NCBI GenBank assembly: GCA_011037195.1
Contig: JAAEAF010000220.1
Span: 62,001 to 126,000 of the forward strand
Reading direction: 5' to 3'
Length of the DNA: 64,000 nucleotides
Source: Triatoma infestans
Lineage: Eukaryota; Arthropoda; Insecta; Hemiptera; Reduviidae
Shown here: positions 22,487-32,739 of the stretch, in pieces
Position numbering within the stretch: the stretch's first letter is position 1
Layout: each line of letters starts with the position of its first letter
Translations under genes and position numbers: made by a program
Notes under the pieces: generated by a model
Database searches by the model: none
What the model saw: only the letters and a program-made list of their open reading frames with translations
What the model was told of the DNA's origin: nothing

Positions 22487-22544
22487 AAGCAGTAGGTTCG
22501 CGAATGTGATTTCAACAATCAGCACCTCAAACAATTGTTTAAAA

Positions 22545-22755
22545 AAAATCTGCTGTGAAATCCTCATACAACTTTCTCTTTCTGCAGTTTACAGACTTGT
22601 AATTGACAAATATTGTAGTTAGTATACCAAACTTAATGAAAGTCGTCGGTGTCATTAATGGAGAAAATAGCGAAAACTGAAAAAACTGTTCAGCAGAAAC
22701 GCACTACCAGTTTTCTAATTTTCTTGAAACTTGGAAGTTTAGCAATATAGTTGGG
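22545..22755 (-). repeat. Family D repeat, 3' part
   Basis: TCTGCTGTGAAATCCTCATAC and AACTTTCTCTTTCTGCAG form the 3' terminus in minus orientation. It continues to GAAACTTGGAAGTTTAGCAAT, where unrelated GC-richer sequence begins. Related family sequence resumes at about 27480. Confidence 0.75.
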
Positions 22756-23300
22756 GGGAGAATCGAGTGCCGTGGTCATTAGCGCCACCATAATTGTGTT
22801 CCTTCACGATCTGTGGCCACTCGATACGGGATGGAAATACTAATCTAAGTGGCTTCCAAAACCAACACCTTGTTAGCAAGGTGCTCTAGATTGTCGAATG
22901 CCTTTCCCCATATCCCCTCTTATATCATCATCTAGTCGACAAGCGAGAGTGTGGAATATTGTTTGTGCCATTCCTTAGTCTACTATAACTAGATTTGTAG
23001 ATTTGAGTATAACTAAAGCACTTTTTTAACTATGAATTGCAATATATACATATTAACTACATAAGTAATAAGTTTGTTATGTAAACAATTTTTAAGGCTA
23101 TTTATAACACAAACTACCCGTAGGGGATCTGGGGTCCCTGCGGGTTTTCCAAGCCTAACAACACTACAATATACATTCATACTGACACCCTTGACATTAC
23201 ACACTACACATAGGACCAGCAGCGGTAGTTGATGTGTGCAATTAGTTGGGTATAGCGCACCCACAGGTAAACTTGAGCTCCCCGCCATACACAGTCACTC
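22756..23300. other. Unclassified GC-richer block left of the non-LTR element
   Basis: Sequence composition differs from family D and AT-rich filler. Read on the minus strand it holds a 91-codon frame (23013-23288) and a block containing GGTGGCGCTAATGACCACGG near the left end, which has the look of a retrotransposon 3' region. That would make it part of an oppositely oriented element. No conserved domain was recognised, so this is left unassigned. Confidence 0.35.
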
Positions 23301-23377
23301 ACACCTGAATGCTCGACACATTACAGACGACCACAACCACACTGCACGAACAAGGACACGCACTCGTTGAGAGCTCG

Positions 23378-23390
23378 GAGTATAAATACC
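23378..23390 (+). promoter_or_regulatory. TATA-like box upstream of the non-LTR leader
   Basis: GAGTATAAATACC lies near the presumed 5' end of the non-LTR element. It matches the TATAAATA consensus well. Non-LTR elements usually use internal TATA-less promoters, so it may belong to the flank or be fortuitous. Confidence 0.35.
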
Positions 23391-23888
23391 TCTCCCTCTG
23401 CTTGCCAGCTGGGGTGGACAAGAGGATCCTGGGTATTGAGGGAGACGATGACCGTTCGGGCATCTGATCCCTCTGGCCTTGGCTTCACCCGAGAGCCCTA
23501 TCTGGGGGATAGCCCGACTCCAGGAAGGCTAGGGAATTCCGCCTCAGGTGGGTTCCTAGAGTTAGGAGGGGTGCCGCGGGGAACGGGTCGATACTTTGGT
23601 GTCGGAACGCTGTCTTCCGTGGCACCTGCCTATGTCGAGGTGCGATGGTCCACCCGGACAGTAACCGGGTGCATTTGATCGTCCGAGGAGGCGGGACCAC
23701 GTACCTTGATGAATTCTTTATGATTAGTATGGAAAATCATAAAAACTATTCTGGGCCTAGCCCATAAACTCACTAGTTCGTTAACCCAAATCCGTTTCCT
23801 ATTACAATTCCTTTCCCCAAACCAATTCAAACCTTATCAGCTCCCATCCTTCCAACTCCGATCCAACTAACCCCCAATCGATAGATCC

Positions 23889-25066
23889 AATGGAAGAACT
23901 ACCTGGCATGGACAAGGATAATACTTTAGGAAAATCGTCTGCGGTGCAGTTTACACTGTAACCATATAGCCTCTCTTCCCCGCCAAGGAAGAAAGCCAGG
24001 GGCGGCAACAGGAAGGAAAACGAGTCTATTTTTAAATTTATTAATTTAGAAGAGGACAAGTGGGGTAAAGAGGCTCTGGCCATTCAAGGAGTGGTGGAGG
24101 TGAGGAGGATTAAGCGGCGGCAGGAAGGATCCTTAGTGGAAACTGCCTCGCTTGTTCTCACCTTCAATCGTCCAAGGGTGCCACAGATGGTAGAAGCCGC
24201 TTTCTACAAATTGAAAGTATGCCCGTATATACCTTCACCTATGAGGTGCTTTAATTATCAAAGGTTTGGGCACACTTCCATGAAGTGCAAGGCTCCAGAA
24301 GCGGTGTCGGTGTGTGGTAAGCCCAAACATGAGGGCGACTGCTCACCACCAATAACTTGTATAACTGTGGCGGAGAACATAATGCCAGATCCTCGGAGTG
24401 TCCAATTTTATCTAAGGAGAAAGAAATACAAAAAGTAAAAACTCTTCAATAATTGCCTTATCATGAGACAAAGGCAATTGTCGAAAGCAAATCTTATGTT
24501 AAAGAAGCTTCATACGCAGAAAAAATTAGGACACCCCTGCCAGTGGCACACTCTCTTCCAGGCCCTACAAGTAATCAGAAGCAATCCATAAACGGCCCTT
24601 CCCCGGCCTTAAGGGGAGCTACTGTAAAGGTGGGAGAGATCCCACCACCCAAACAAAATGCCCCTCAAGGGGCACCGCACCAGTAGCGTAAGGCTACCTA
24701 TGATCACTCCCACTGTTAGTGGGAGTGATACAAAGGTGGGACTAATTCCACCAAAACAAGCAAACGTTTCCGAAGGGGATGGAAGGTGGTTACTCCACCA
24801 AAACGCTCCCCTAGAAGAAAAGAAGTATTGGATTGATGCTACCATCCCCAAACACAGTAAGTGTGAGAGGGAGAGGCATCAAATCTATCAGGGGACAAAC
24901 GTCCTCGGGCCGTAATGCCCGCTCTCCGAAGCAGCAATGGCAGCTGCTGGGGACAGACATTGAGGCCTCTGAATCGGAGGATGGAAGCACTTCAGACCAT
25001 CCTCCTAGAAGAAAGAAAAGAGGCTGGCCAAAAGGAAAGCCTAGGAAGGAGTGTGCCACTGACTGA
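23889..25066 (+). pseudogene. ORF1 (nucleic-acid-binding Gag-like protein) of the non-LTR element, broken
   Basis: A likely start ATG lies at 23889, followed by an early stop near 23958. The best-preserved segment (about 23960-24438) ends with a zinc-knuckle array: RCFNYQRFGHTSMKC (a CCHC box whose second Cys is replaced by Tyr), then VCGKPKHEGDC and a third, more decayed box (PPITC). This is the usual ORF1 arrangement in Jockey/I elements, where the protein coats element RNA. A frameshift carries the reading into 24453-24686 (KAIVES, KEASYAEK), and a Pro/Lys-rich, low-complexity tail continues in shifting frames to a basic end, KRGWPKGKPRKE, near 25050. The protein is not expressible as it stands. 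Confidence 0.75.
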
Positions 25067-25138
25067 ATAGGTATTAATAATAATTATATCGGTATCCATG
25101 TATCTAAGGCATTATATGTATATTTGTATTAACACCAT

Positions 25139-27470
25139 ATGCAAAATCCTGCCATGTGTGGTCGCTTCAAACTGTTTAAATGTGCGAGTCCATTATTCAA
25201 TGGAACATGCGGGGCTGCACTAGTAATGTGGAAGGGTTACGCCGAATGGGGGCGGAACACCGTCCATTTGGGTTGTGCCTCCAGGAAACAAAAATTCGCC
25301 CGGGGCAAATCATTCGAATCCCTGGGTATGTCATATACAGTAAAGAGGTACAACCTGTCCCGGTTGGGAGGGCGGTGGTGTGGCCGTCTTGTACGGAATA
25401 ACATCCCCAGTAGACGGCTACCCCTCCGAACTAACTTAAACCGTTGCCGTGCGCCTGGTTATACCACTGCAGTCACAATAGCTAGTATCTACCTGCCAGA
25501 TATATTCTGGCGGACAACTGATCTGGAGAATCTGCTTTCGCAGCTCCCTGCCCCGGTGTTGTTGATGTGTGGCTTTAACTGTCACAACACCTGGTGGGGG
25601 TCAGCTAGATCGGATGCTCGAGGCAGAGCTCTTGAGGAGATTATAGATAATACTAACCTGATGCTTCAGTGCAATTGACCTGAGTGTTGCAACACTCACC
25701 ATTGCTGCTCATTTGGAATGGACCACACTAGATGAAATGTATCGTAGTGACCACTTTCCTATCTAGTATCGAGCTCCATCTCTAGGTCAGATTATGTTAT
25801 ACCCTGGAGATACGACATCAAAAAAGCAAAGTGGACTGCTTACGCCGCCAGAGTGATGACACCACCTCTAACAGGGGATGTCACTCTCGACACCAGCAGG
25901 TTTACAGAGGCGTTGGTACATGCTGCCGGTGATACTATACCGAGGGTTGGCGGGAGAATCGCAAGATTTCCCGTCCCCTGGTGGACCCCGGCGCCAGCGC
26001 AGCAAAAAAGCAGGCCCTAAATAGATTTAAACAGTATCCGACGGTGGAAAATTTAATAAACTTTAATAGACCAAGGAGCCAGTGATAAACGTTTAATCAG
26101 AGAAGGTAAAAAAGAAACCCCCACCTCCTACGTATCAAAGATTACCACATCAACGACTTTAAAGGAGGTGTGGGATGAGATAAGTGCACTCTCTGGAAGT
26201 CGCAGAACCCCGTCGTTACCGATACTAAAAATTAATGATGTCGTCGCCACCGAATCGGTTGATGTGGCTGGGGCCTTGGTTCTGGACACTTCTCTCAATT
26301 GTCTAGCTCACAGGGTTACTCAGCGGAATTTCTCCGACGAGGAGCAGCAGCCAATCGACCTTGAAACTGCCATCAATGATAATGCGCCGCTAACCATACA
26401 AGAGTTAGAAAATGCTTTAATGAAATACAAAGATAGGCTCCAGGTCTGGATGGGATCCCGTATGCTATGATAAGAAACTTGAATGCAGCTGAGAAGGAAA
26501 GTCTCCGGTTGTACAATAGCATATGGGAGACCGGCCAGTACTACCCTGATGGTTGGCGGGAAGCAGTCATTATACCGATCACTAAAGAAGGAAAAGACCC
26601 CAGTGATCCCTCTAGTTATAGATCTATTTCGTTGACTACCTGTTTGAGTAAGGTCATCGAATCTATAATTAATTATAGACTAGTACATGACTAGAAACAA
26701 GAGGGATTTACAGCCAGCATCAAGCGGGATTCCGTTCCACGTTGGATCAAATGAGCCATCTTGAGGCCTACGTGCAAAACGCATTTTTGCGTAAAGTTAG
26801 GCCGTGTTCTTTGACCTTGAGAAGGCTTATGATACAACTTGGGTATGCGATCCTGCGGAAGTGTCACGAGTGGGGATTGAGAGGGAAACTGCCAAGGTTC
26901 CTCCGTGGCTTCTTGGAGTCACGAAGGATCCGAGTGCGTCTGGGGTAGGTCCTTTCGGACCAATATGTTTTAGAAAACGGAATACCACAGGGGTCGGTTC
27001 TAAGCGTAACATTATTCGCGATGGCAGTAAATAGTCTAGCCGAAGTTGTAGGAGAGCCTATTCAAGTATCTTTATATGTTGACGGCCTCGCCATTAATCT
27101 CTCAGGAAGTGATCTTGGTGAGGTCCAAGAAACCCTACAACAGGCAGTTGACAGAGTGCCTGAAGAGGCTTCCAGGAACGGGTTCAAATTCTCTACAACT
27201 AAGCCTGTGTGCCTTTATTTTTTTTTTGATTGAGAGATGAGCATGGTGATCCCAATGTTGCTCTTGCATGGCTCTTGGTATAAAACAAGTATCCGTTTCC
27301 TGGGTCTCATATTCGAGACTAAGTTAAAGGAACATATAAATTATACCTATAAAAAAGCAAGGAGAACCCTCGTCATTTTGAAATTTCTTGGCACTTGGCA
27401 GCTATAAATGGGGAACGGAGCGGGAATTCTTGAAGCGCATCTTCCTTGCACTCACCCGTTCCAAAGCTCT
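25139..27470 (+). pseudogene. ORF2 (endonuclease and reverse transcriptase) of the non-LTR element, broken
   Basis: Domains in order. Endonuclease: IIQWNMRG near 25187 (the N-terminal QWN motif), LCLQETK near 25277, and CGFNCHNTWWGS near 25570, where the usual GDFN motif has lost its Asp. Then a linker. Reverse transcriptase: GWREAVIIPITKEGKD and SYRSISLTTCLSKVIE near 26550-26660, FFDLEKAYDTTW near 26805 (motif A, catalytic Asp retained), GVPQGSVLSVTLFAM-like sequence near 26985 (motif B, in shifted frames), and LYVDGLAI at 27072-27095. In the last, the second catalytic Asp of YVDD is changed to Gly. RFLGLIFETKLK follows near 27295. At least six frame changes or stops interrupt it. RNase H and a terminal CCHC motif are absent. 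Both the endonuclease and RT active sites carry damaging changes. Confidence 0.88.
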
Positions 27471-27474
27471 TCTA

Positions 27475-27790
27475 GTCATCTGATGTTCTTCAAACTCAGA
27501 ATTTCAACAACATATTCAATTCTAATCAATATTATTTAGATGATGGAATCGTGTAATAAGCTAAAATAGCACTTTAGAGGGAAACAAAACCCCATTAACT
27601 TCTTTAAACTTGGAAATGCTATTTGTTCAGATATAATCGTAGCCATCATTTTTGTAAACGTAACATATTTCCGGAATAAACTGATTTTAGAGGGATTTCG
27701 AGGAAACATTAAACTTCAAATGTTATTTAGGTTTCTTCAATATTATTGGCGTTATGTTCTGGAATAAATCTACAGTCACTTGACTACTAC
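27475..27790. repeat. Family D fragments flanking the non-LTR element
   Basis: 27475-27600 is minus-oriented (GTCATCTGATGTTCTTCAAACTC, AATTCTAATCAATATTATTTAGATG), followed by a short plus-oriented piece (CTTTAAACTTGGAAATGC, ATTTCCGGAATAAACTG). Confidence 0.6.
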
Positions 27791-27910
27791 TAACTACTAA
27801 TTCTAATGCTTGTCATGTATAGATAGAGAGGAACATTTATGTTAAGAGTAAATAAGTAAAATTTCAAGTTTGAATAAATTTTTTGACAATTTTAAAATAA
27901 CTAACAAATT

Positions 27911-27984
27911 TTATTGCTCCATTAGCTTTCAAGATGCCTCTGAAGAGGCTCAGTGCAATATGGGCGAAACGTCGGTTTCTGTAT
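27911..27984 (+). mobile_element. Penelope-like element, 3'-end fragment A
   Basis: TTAGCTTTCAAGATGCCTC, CTGAAGAGGCTCAGTGCAAT and GGGCGAAACGTCGGTTTC form the 'CTGAAGA...GAAACGTCGG' block found downstream of the coding part of Penelope-like elements. The same block recurs at 32341 and 44405. Only about 75 bp remains here, followed directly by a family D 3' terminus (AAGAGAAAGTCATTTGAGTG). Confidence 0.7.
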
Positions 27985-28059
27985 TAACAGCTCTAAGAGA
28001 AAGTCATTTGAGTGTCTCATACCATAGATTTTTTTTTCTTATGCAGGGGAGCTCTACAC

Positions 28060-29400
28060 AGCAATAATGATTAATTTTTGTAAAAATAACTAAAATAATT
28101 GATGTTTCATTGAAAATATTTCTGTAATATTATTTCTATACTAGTGCAGCTGTTTTTACTACGTTTTTTAAACAGCTGTTTACTTATTACAAATCAGCTG
28201 ATATTTAATGAGCACATAATCCTTTGTAAAGAAGAGTTTATAGCTTTTTTTTTTTTTTAAACTAATAATAAATTGTATACTAGAGAATGGGAAAGAGAGC
28301 AAAAGTGATTTTCCTTTTCCTTTTGTTTGTTAACTAATAATTAAATTTCATTTAACGCAAAAAAAAGTAATAAAGAAATAAAATTTATAGAAAAAAAAAA
28401 GTTGACACGGAAATGAAAGTAAACTATCATTTATAAATAAATATTAATAATAACAACACAAGAAAAAAAAGTAAGAAAGAGGAAGTTCCGGCTTTTAACT
28501 TTCCAATTTTTGCTATTTCCATTTGGACACATTGCTGCTTTTGGTTTATTATTACAATAGTTTCTTTATTATATTAATTGGTTTACAGCCGTTTTTATGG
28601 TCACTTTTCTCTCTTCTTCTTTAATTTAATTTTATAATAGCCAAAGCTTTATAGCATTATTTTAACAAATATGGATGCTAGTGAGTTTTCAACTTTTACG
28701 TAATTGGACTCCACCTTTTGATTGGTTAGAGAAATGTTGATACTTTACACAGCATTCCAGACCAAACATTTCGGGGTAAGACTCAAAAAGATTTGAACAG
28801 TCAGATTAAAATAGCTCTTTAAGCTTTAGGAAGGCAATAACAGAAGAACAGTAAATCCTGGGACTATTTCATAAGACCATAAAACACAAGTATTTAAACG
28901 AGAAAACAGCTGACGATGTTGTGAGACTATTAGAGGAAACTGAACTTTCTTTCATTAATGAAGTCATTGCGTCATTGCGAAAGAAGTCCTAATTAAAATA
29001 CTCTTTAGTTAACACTTCAATGCTGTTATCGTATGATGTGGAATCAAAAGAGAACATTGTACCCTAAACAACTTGTCACTGTGCAGGATGTTGGAATGTG
29101 GCGGGCTTAACGTACTCACAGACGAATTCCTAGCACAATAACTATCATATAGACTTATGTATTCGTTTCATTTCTTATTTCACTTATTAATTACTTTCTC
29201 TTATTGCTGTTAAAAGCGCTTAATCCATTTGTGTCAGATTTTTGAAATATAGTTATTACAGGAAATACGTTTTTTGAGATACGAAAAATAAATTGTTGCG
29301 AAAAAAATCGGAAAAAGTTCATGTTTATCTTTCTGTTTGCTTATCATCATAGGAAAATACGCAGATTTTTTTATCAAACATTATTTAATCCATTTTTCAT
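28060..29400. other. AT-rich interval, with a short coding-like stretch
   Basis: No complete gene. A plus-strand open stretch at about 28866-28991 reads HKYLNEKTADDVVRLLEETELSFINEVIASLRKKS, which looks more protein-like than its surroundings. It is short, has no start of its own and matches nothing I recognise. Confidence 0.4.
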
Positions 29401-29429
29401 AACTTTTCCAAAGAGAAAAGAGTTAGAGA

Positions 29430-29775
29430 GTCTCAAGTTCCTAGTAAGAGGAATATTGCGATCAAGTCAAATTTTCGAAATTGAGTTTCCACCGGAAATA
29501 CCTACTTGTTTGGAGATCTTCTATGTTGAAAAAAATATTTTTCTAAGGGATGGTCTGTATTTGTATTTGTGTGTGAAAAAATATCACACGAAGAAAAAAT
29601 CACAAGAAGCTCAAACTTAATATATTCCGCCCAGTTGCTACCACTGTATCAGGGGCACGGAGGTTTCGCCCAAGGTCCATCAACCGGAAGTGAGACTTTC
29701 TGATTTTTTTTTTTTAATTTGATGTTATTTTCTTGAAAACGACTCCAACGGCTTTCTTTAAACTCCGTATACTTT
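29430..29775 (+). repeat. Family D repeat, 5' part
   Basis: Starts CCTAGTAAGAGGAATATTGC with TCAAATTTTCGAAATTGAG, then CCACCGGAAATACC, ATCACAAGAAGCTCAAACTT, CAACCGGAAGTGAGACTTTC and CGGCTTTCTTTAAACTCCG. It stops at a TTG repeat (29772-29790). Confidence 0.75.
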
Positions 29776-29789
29776 GTTGTTGTTGTTGT

Positions 29790-30635
29790 TGTGTCCGCAG
29801 TGCTGGAAAACATCACAGATATTTACCATGATAGCCTGCTTCATTCTGTTGCAATGACGTATTTTAAAAATAAATAATAGTACTACAGTTCTCAGACTTG
29901 TATTTGCTGTACCGTGATGTAGACAGAATGCGTACAGGAGGTAGGTCTTACCGTTAAAACATTCTTTCACATTGTTTACTTTAATTAAGTAAACACATTG
30001 TTGTTTAAGTGCATTATTAATTAATAAAGAAGTAATAAAAACAAAATGGAAACTTGAGAATAACAGTGGAAAAAGTACCGCTATTCCTGAAGTATTTCTA
30101 ATCTTTTATTCTTTACTTAGTTCTAAAGCACGCTCAGAGAGACGAAGCTTCCATTCATTAATAAAAATATCTAGTAAAAAAAAAAGTAATAATAATAAAT
30201 AATTATGAGCCAAACAGATTCGTTCACTAGAAAGATTCATTTTTATTACGTCAGTAAATTAGATGCGCTTCATGTAATAATAATTAAGGAAAATTATTAG
30301 GCCATGCAATTTTCTTTCTCCCATAATTGCGTTCTGCTATCGCATATTGAAAAGTGACATTTTTCCTTTCAATGCAAAATATTTTCCATTTTTTTTTCTT
30401 TTAACGTATCGTATTTATTTTAAATAAATAATTAATATTAGAAAGTAAACTTTTCCTTTATTGTGCTCTAAAAGTTTTATTGGTCATGTCGAAGATGATA
30501 GTTTTTCATAGAAGGTGAGAAAAAAATGCAACTATTTCGAGGGTCTTTCATAAGTAAACAAAGAATTTTTAAAAACTAAAAAATGTCTACTTAATAATAA
30601 TAATAATAATAATGATAATACATTCTGTTTCATTA
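29790..30635. other. No gene seen
   Basis: AT-rich with an (AAT)n patch near 30590-30620. The 70-codon minus frame at 29758-29970 has no recognised features. Confidence 0.5.
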
Positions 30636-30639
30636 GTTG

Positions 30640-31060
30640 GATCTCCGTCACCCGGAAAACCGCTGGTGTCGTCATCGAAATGTAGACGAATAAAAAAGTT
30701 CTGAAAAATCAAACTTCCGGTCAATCGATTTTCTTCAAACTTGTCATTTTAGCAACATTATAAGTTAAATTCTTGTTATTATATTGATAAAAGAACCATG
30801 CAGTTCAGAGGATTGAAGTCTACAGTAATCGAATCGAATTTCAACAGATTTTCTGAAATCGAATTTATCCTATAAATATATTTCAATATAAACTTGACAG
30901 ATCTGTGTATATGTAAAAGATATACAAAGTATTAAAAAAATATTGTTGGGTGCTATTTTCCGGAAAAAAGGGCACTTTCCCAAGACAAGATTTTGGATCG
31001 AAAACTTTGGTATCGAATGTTGATGTTGGCATCAAAACAAAATTATTTACTTTTATCAAC
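30640..31060 (-). repeat. Family D repeat, partial copy
   Basis: AACTTCCGGTCAATCGATTTTC near 30713 and CTTCAAACTTGTC follow the module boundary in minus orientation. Later parts are decayed. Confidence 0.55.
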
Positions 31061-31745
31061 TCTGCGATTTATCTTTTCAGATATTTTATTCATAAACAAT
31101 AGTAAGAGAAGAGTAAACAAGATATTTCTTTATTAAATATTTGTTGTAGTTATTCTACCTTTGATAAATAAAAATGTAATAAATTTATCATGTTCATATT
31201 TTTGTAAACCTATATACATATTTATCATTAACAATTTTTTTTTTTTTAGCTAAATTTTTATGAATAATATTTTATTTCATTTGATGCAACACTACTTGGT
31301 AGTAAACAAAATGGCTTTATTTTTTCTTTACTCCCTAGGCATTAGCCTGCGCCAGAGCCAATACGAATTGTGGAAATATATAATCCTATGCACTAAGCTA
31401 CAGATAACTCAATTTTAATCTATTCTCTTGATGGATTGAAAGAAATCAGCAATTAATAGACAAATTTCTTTGAAGTAATAATGATTGATAATTAAAAGGA
31501 TGAACAACTAAATTATTTAATTTATGAAATCCTTTTTCTCTCTCCCTTTATTATATGCTCTAGAGATTCTGAAACTTTTCCAACTTTACAGGTTGCTGTG
31601 TCTTCTTTCTTAATCTTATTGAGATAAACCTTGCAAGGAAAACCATGGTTTCCTCTTAATCTGACACCAAAATAATTTGTACCTAAAGTTGTACAAAACA
31701 TTAAGTTGTACTTTTAATCGCTAGAGAGATTTAAAAAAGAAATTG
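31061..31745. other. No gene seen
   Basis: AT-rich filler between a family D fragment and the R1-like fragment; no motif recognised. Confidence 0.5.
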
Positions 31746-31749
31746 CAGT

Positions 31750-32160
31750 GTTGCCAAATTTCAATTAAACAAATTTTCTGTAAGAAATTGGGAGAGGAAG
31801 TAGTCGACCTCGCCGTGCCGCCTACTTACCCATTCCGGCAAACTGGGGATAAGCTTCGCGGTCCATCTACCGCGGTGCTCATTCTTCCAACGCTCCTGCC
31901 ACCTTTGAAGCATGGCCTGTCTGGCCCTCGCCTGGCATCTGCTTCGACTGGCTCTCCCTTCCTCTCCCAAACATCATGTCTCTCCCTGGCCCGAAGGTCA
32001 ATCGGGATCACCCCTGCGATCACTAGGACAGCCGGCTCAGATATCGTCCGGTACGCGCTGGCTATCCTAAGCGCCCCACTCCTTTGTACCGCGGCCATAC
32101 GTCTCCAGTGTCTCGCCATTCTAAGGCGCTAGCCCAAATCTCATCCATGCAGGGCTCATA
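31750..32160 (-). pseudogene. R1-clade non-LTR retrotransposon, ORF2 C-terminal fragment
   Basis: Read on the minus strand from 32160 leftwards, the sequence encodes a segment with QRSGALRIASAYRTISEPAV and LVIAGVIPIDLRARER. After one frameshift near 31930 it continues with MLQRWQERWKNEHRGRWTAK, LIPSLPEWVSRRHGEVDYFL and SQFLT. This succession (ALR..SAYRTVS..A..V.AG.IP..L...ER, then WQ.RW....GRWT..LIP....W..R.HG...Y.L.Q.LTGH) is characteristic of the region after the reverse transcriptase in R1-clade elements, just before the C-terminal CCHC zinc finger. The fragment is much richer in GC than its surroundings and is flanked by family D sequence. No RT or endonuclease remains. Confidence 0.88.
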
Positions 32161-32335
32161 AAGGTTTCAACGATTTTCTTTAAACTTCGTAGGAAAAGTT
32201 TATTTTTGGAAGATTCTGAAAGAACAATAGCGTTTCCTCTAATATGCCATCGGTTCTGCCACCTATACAATATTACTATATATTAGTAGCATTGATAGAA
32301 TTGTAAATTTGCAGAAAAGTCGGTTACTACCAAGA
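32161..32335 (+). repeat. Family D repeat, partial copy
   Basis: Plus-oriented AACGATTTTCTTTAAACTTCG and GAACAATAGCGTTTCCTCTAA, module 2 or 3. Lies between the R1-like fragment and a Penelope 3' end. Confidence 0.55.
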
Positions 32336-32340
32336 TATTA

Positions 32341-32460
32341 TGCTCTATTAGCTTTCAAGATGTAACGACCCTGAAGAAGCTTATTGCAATATGGGCGAAA
32401 TGTCGGTTTCTAGCAAACCACTGACGCGGTCACAACCCGGAAACTCAGGTGTTTATCACT
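32341..32460 (+). mobile_element. Penelope-like element, 3'-end fragment B
   Basis: TTAGCTTTCAAGATGTAACG, CCTGAAGAAGCTTATTGCAA, GGGCGAAATGTCGGTTTC, then CTGACGCGGTCACAACCCGG. The last block is shared almost exactly with the Penelope remnant at 44.4-44.5 kb, where it follows coding sequence, which identifies this piece. The CTGACG...GGAAAC arrangement vaguely recalls a hammerhead ribozyme core but does not match its consensus. Confidence 0.75.
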
Positions 32461-32479
32461 TCATTCTCACATTAATTTA

Positions 32480-32720
32480 ATTCTGGTGTGAAATACTTAC
32501 ACCATTTTCTCTTAATCCAAATTTAATACCAATTAATTTAGAAAAAAATAATCTTTAACATTGCATTGTTTACAAAGGTTTAGTTCAGCGCCATTAAAAA
32601 AAAAAAAGTGGCAGGGGTGTAGTACCTGAGTTGCCACTATGGGCGCCCTCTGTCTCAAGATTATGTTGCGTTAGTTAAAGTTTAAACGTAACTAAAGGCA
32701 ATCAAAACCCTTTGAAATTA
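32480..32720 (-). repeat. Family D repeat, 3' part (module-3 variant)
   Basis: TTCTGGTGTGAAATACTTACACC and TTTTCTCTTAATCC are the 3' terminus in minus orientation. The variant block with GGGCGCCCTCTGTCTCAAGA lies near 32640. Confidence 0.7.
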
Positions 32721-32739
32721 ATTTTTTGGACAAAATTAT

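Larger units (their letters stand above)
23370..27470 (+). mobile_element. Jockey/I-like non-LTR retrotransposon, decayed and truncated at the 3' end
   Basis: About 4.1 kb of plus-strand sequence has the order expected of a two-ORF non-LTR retrotransposon: a GC-rich 5' leader (about 23370-23880), an ORF1 with CCHC-type zinc knuckles, then ORF2 with an apurinic-like endonuclease and a reverse transcriptase. All frames are broken by stops and frameshifts. The coding match stops after the RT thumb (RFLGLIFETKLK) and a few tens of residues more, at about 27470. No RNase H, 3' UTR or poly-A is seen. The right edge abuts family D sequence related to that at the left edge, so the element probably sits within or next to an older repeat copy. 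Jockey versus I clade cannot be decided by eye. Confidence 0.85.

Noticed and set aside
22756..23300. 91-codon minus frame at 23013-23288 as a host gene
   Set aside because: It has no domain, start context or homologue I recognise. The location next to a retrotransposon suggests element-derived sequence.
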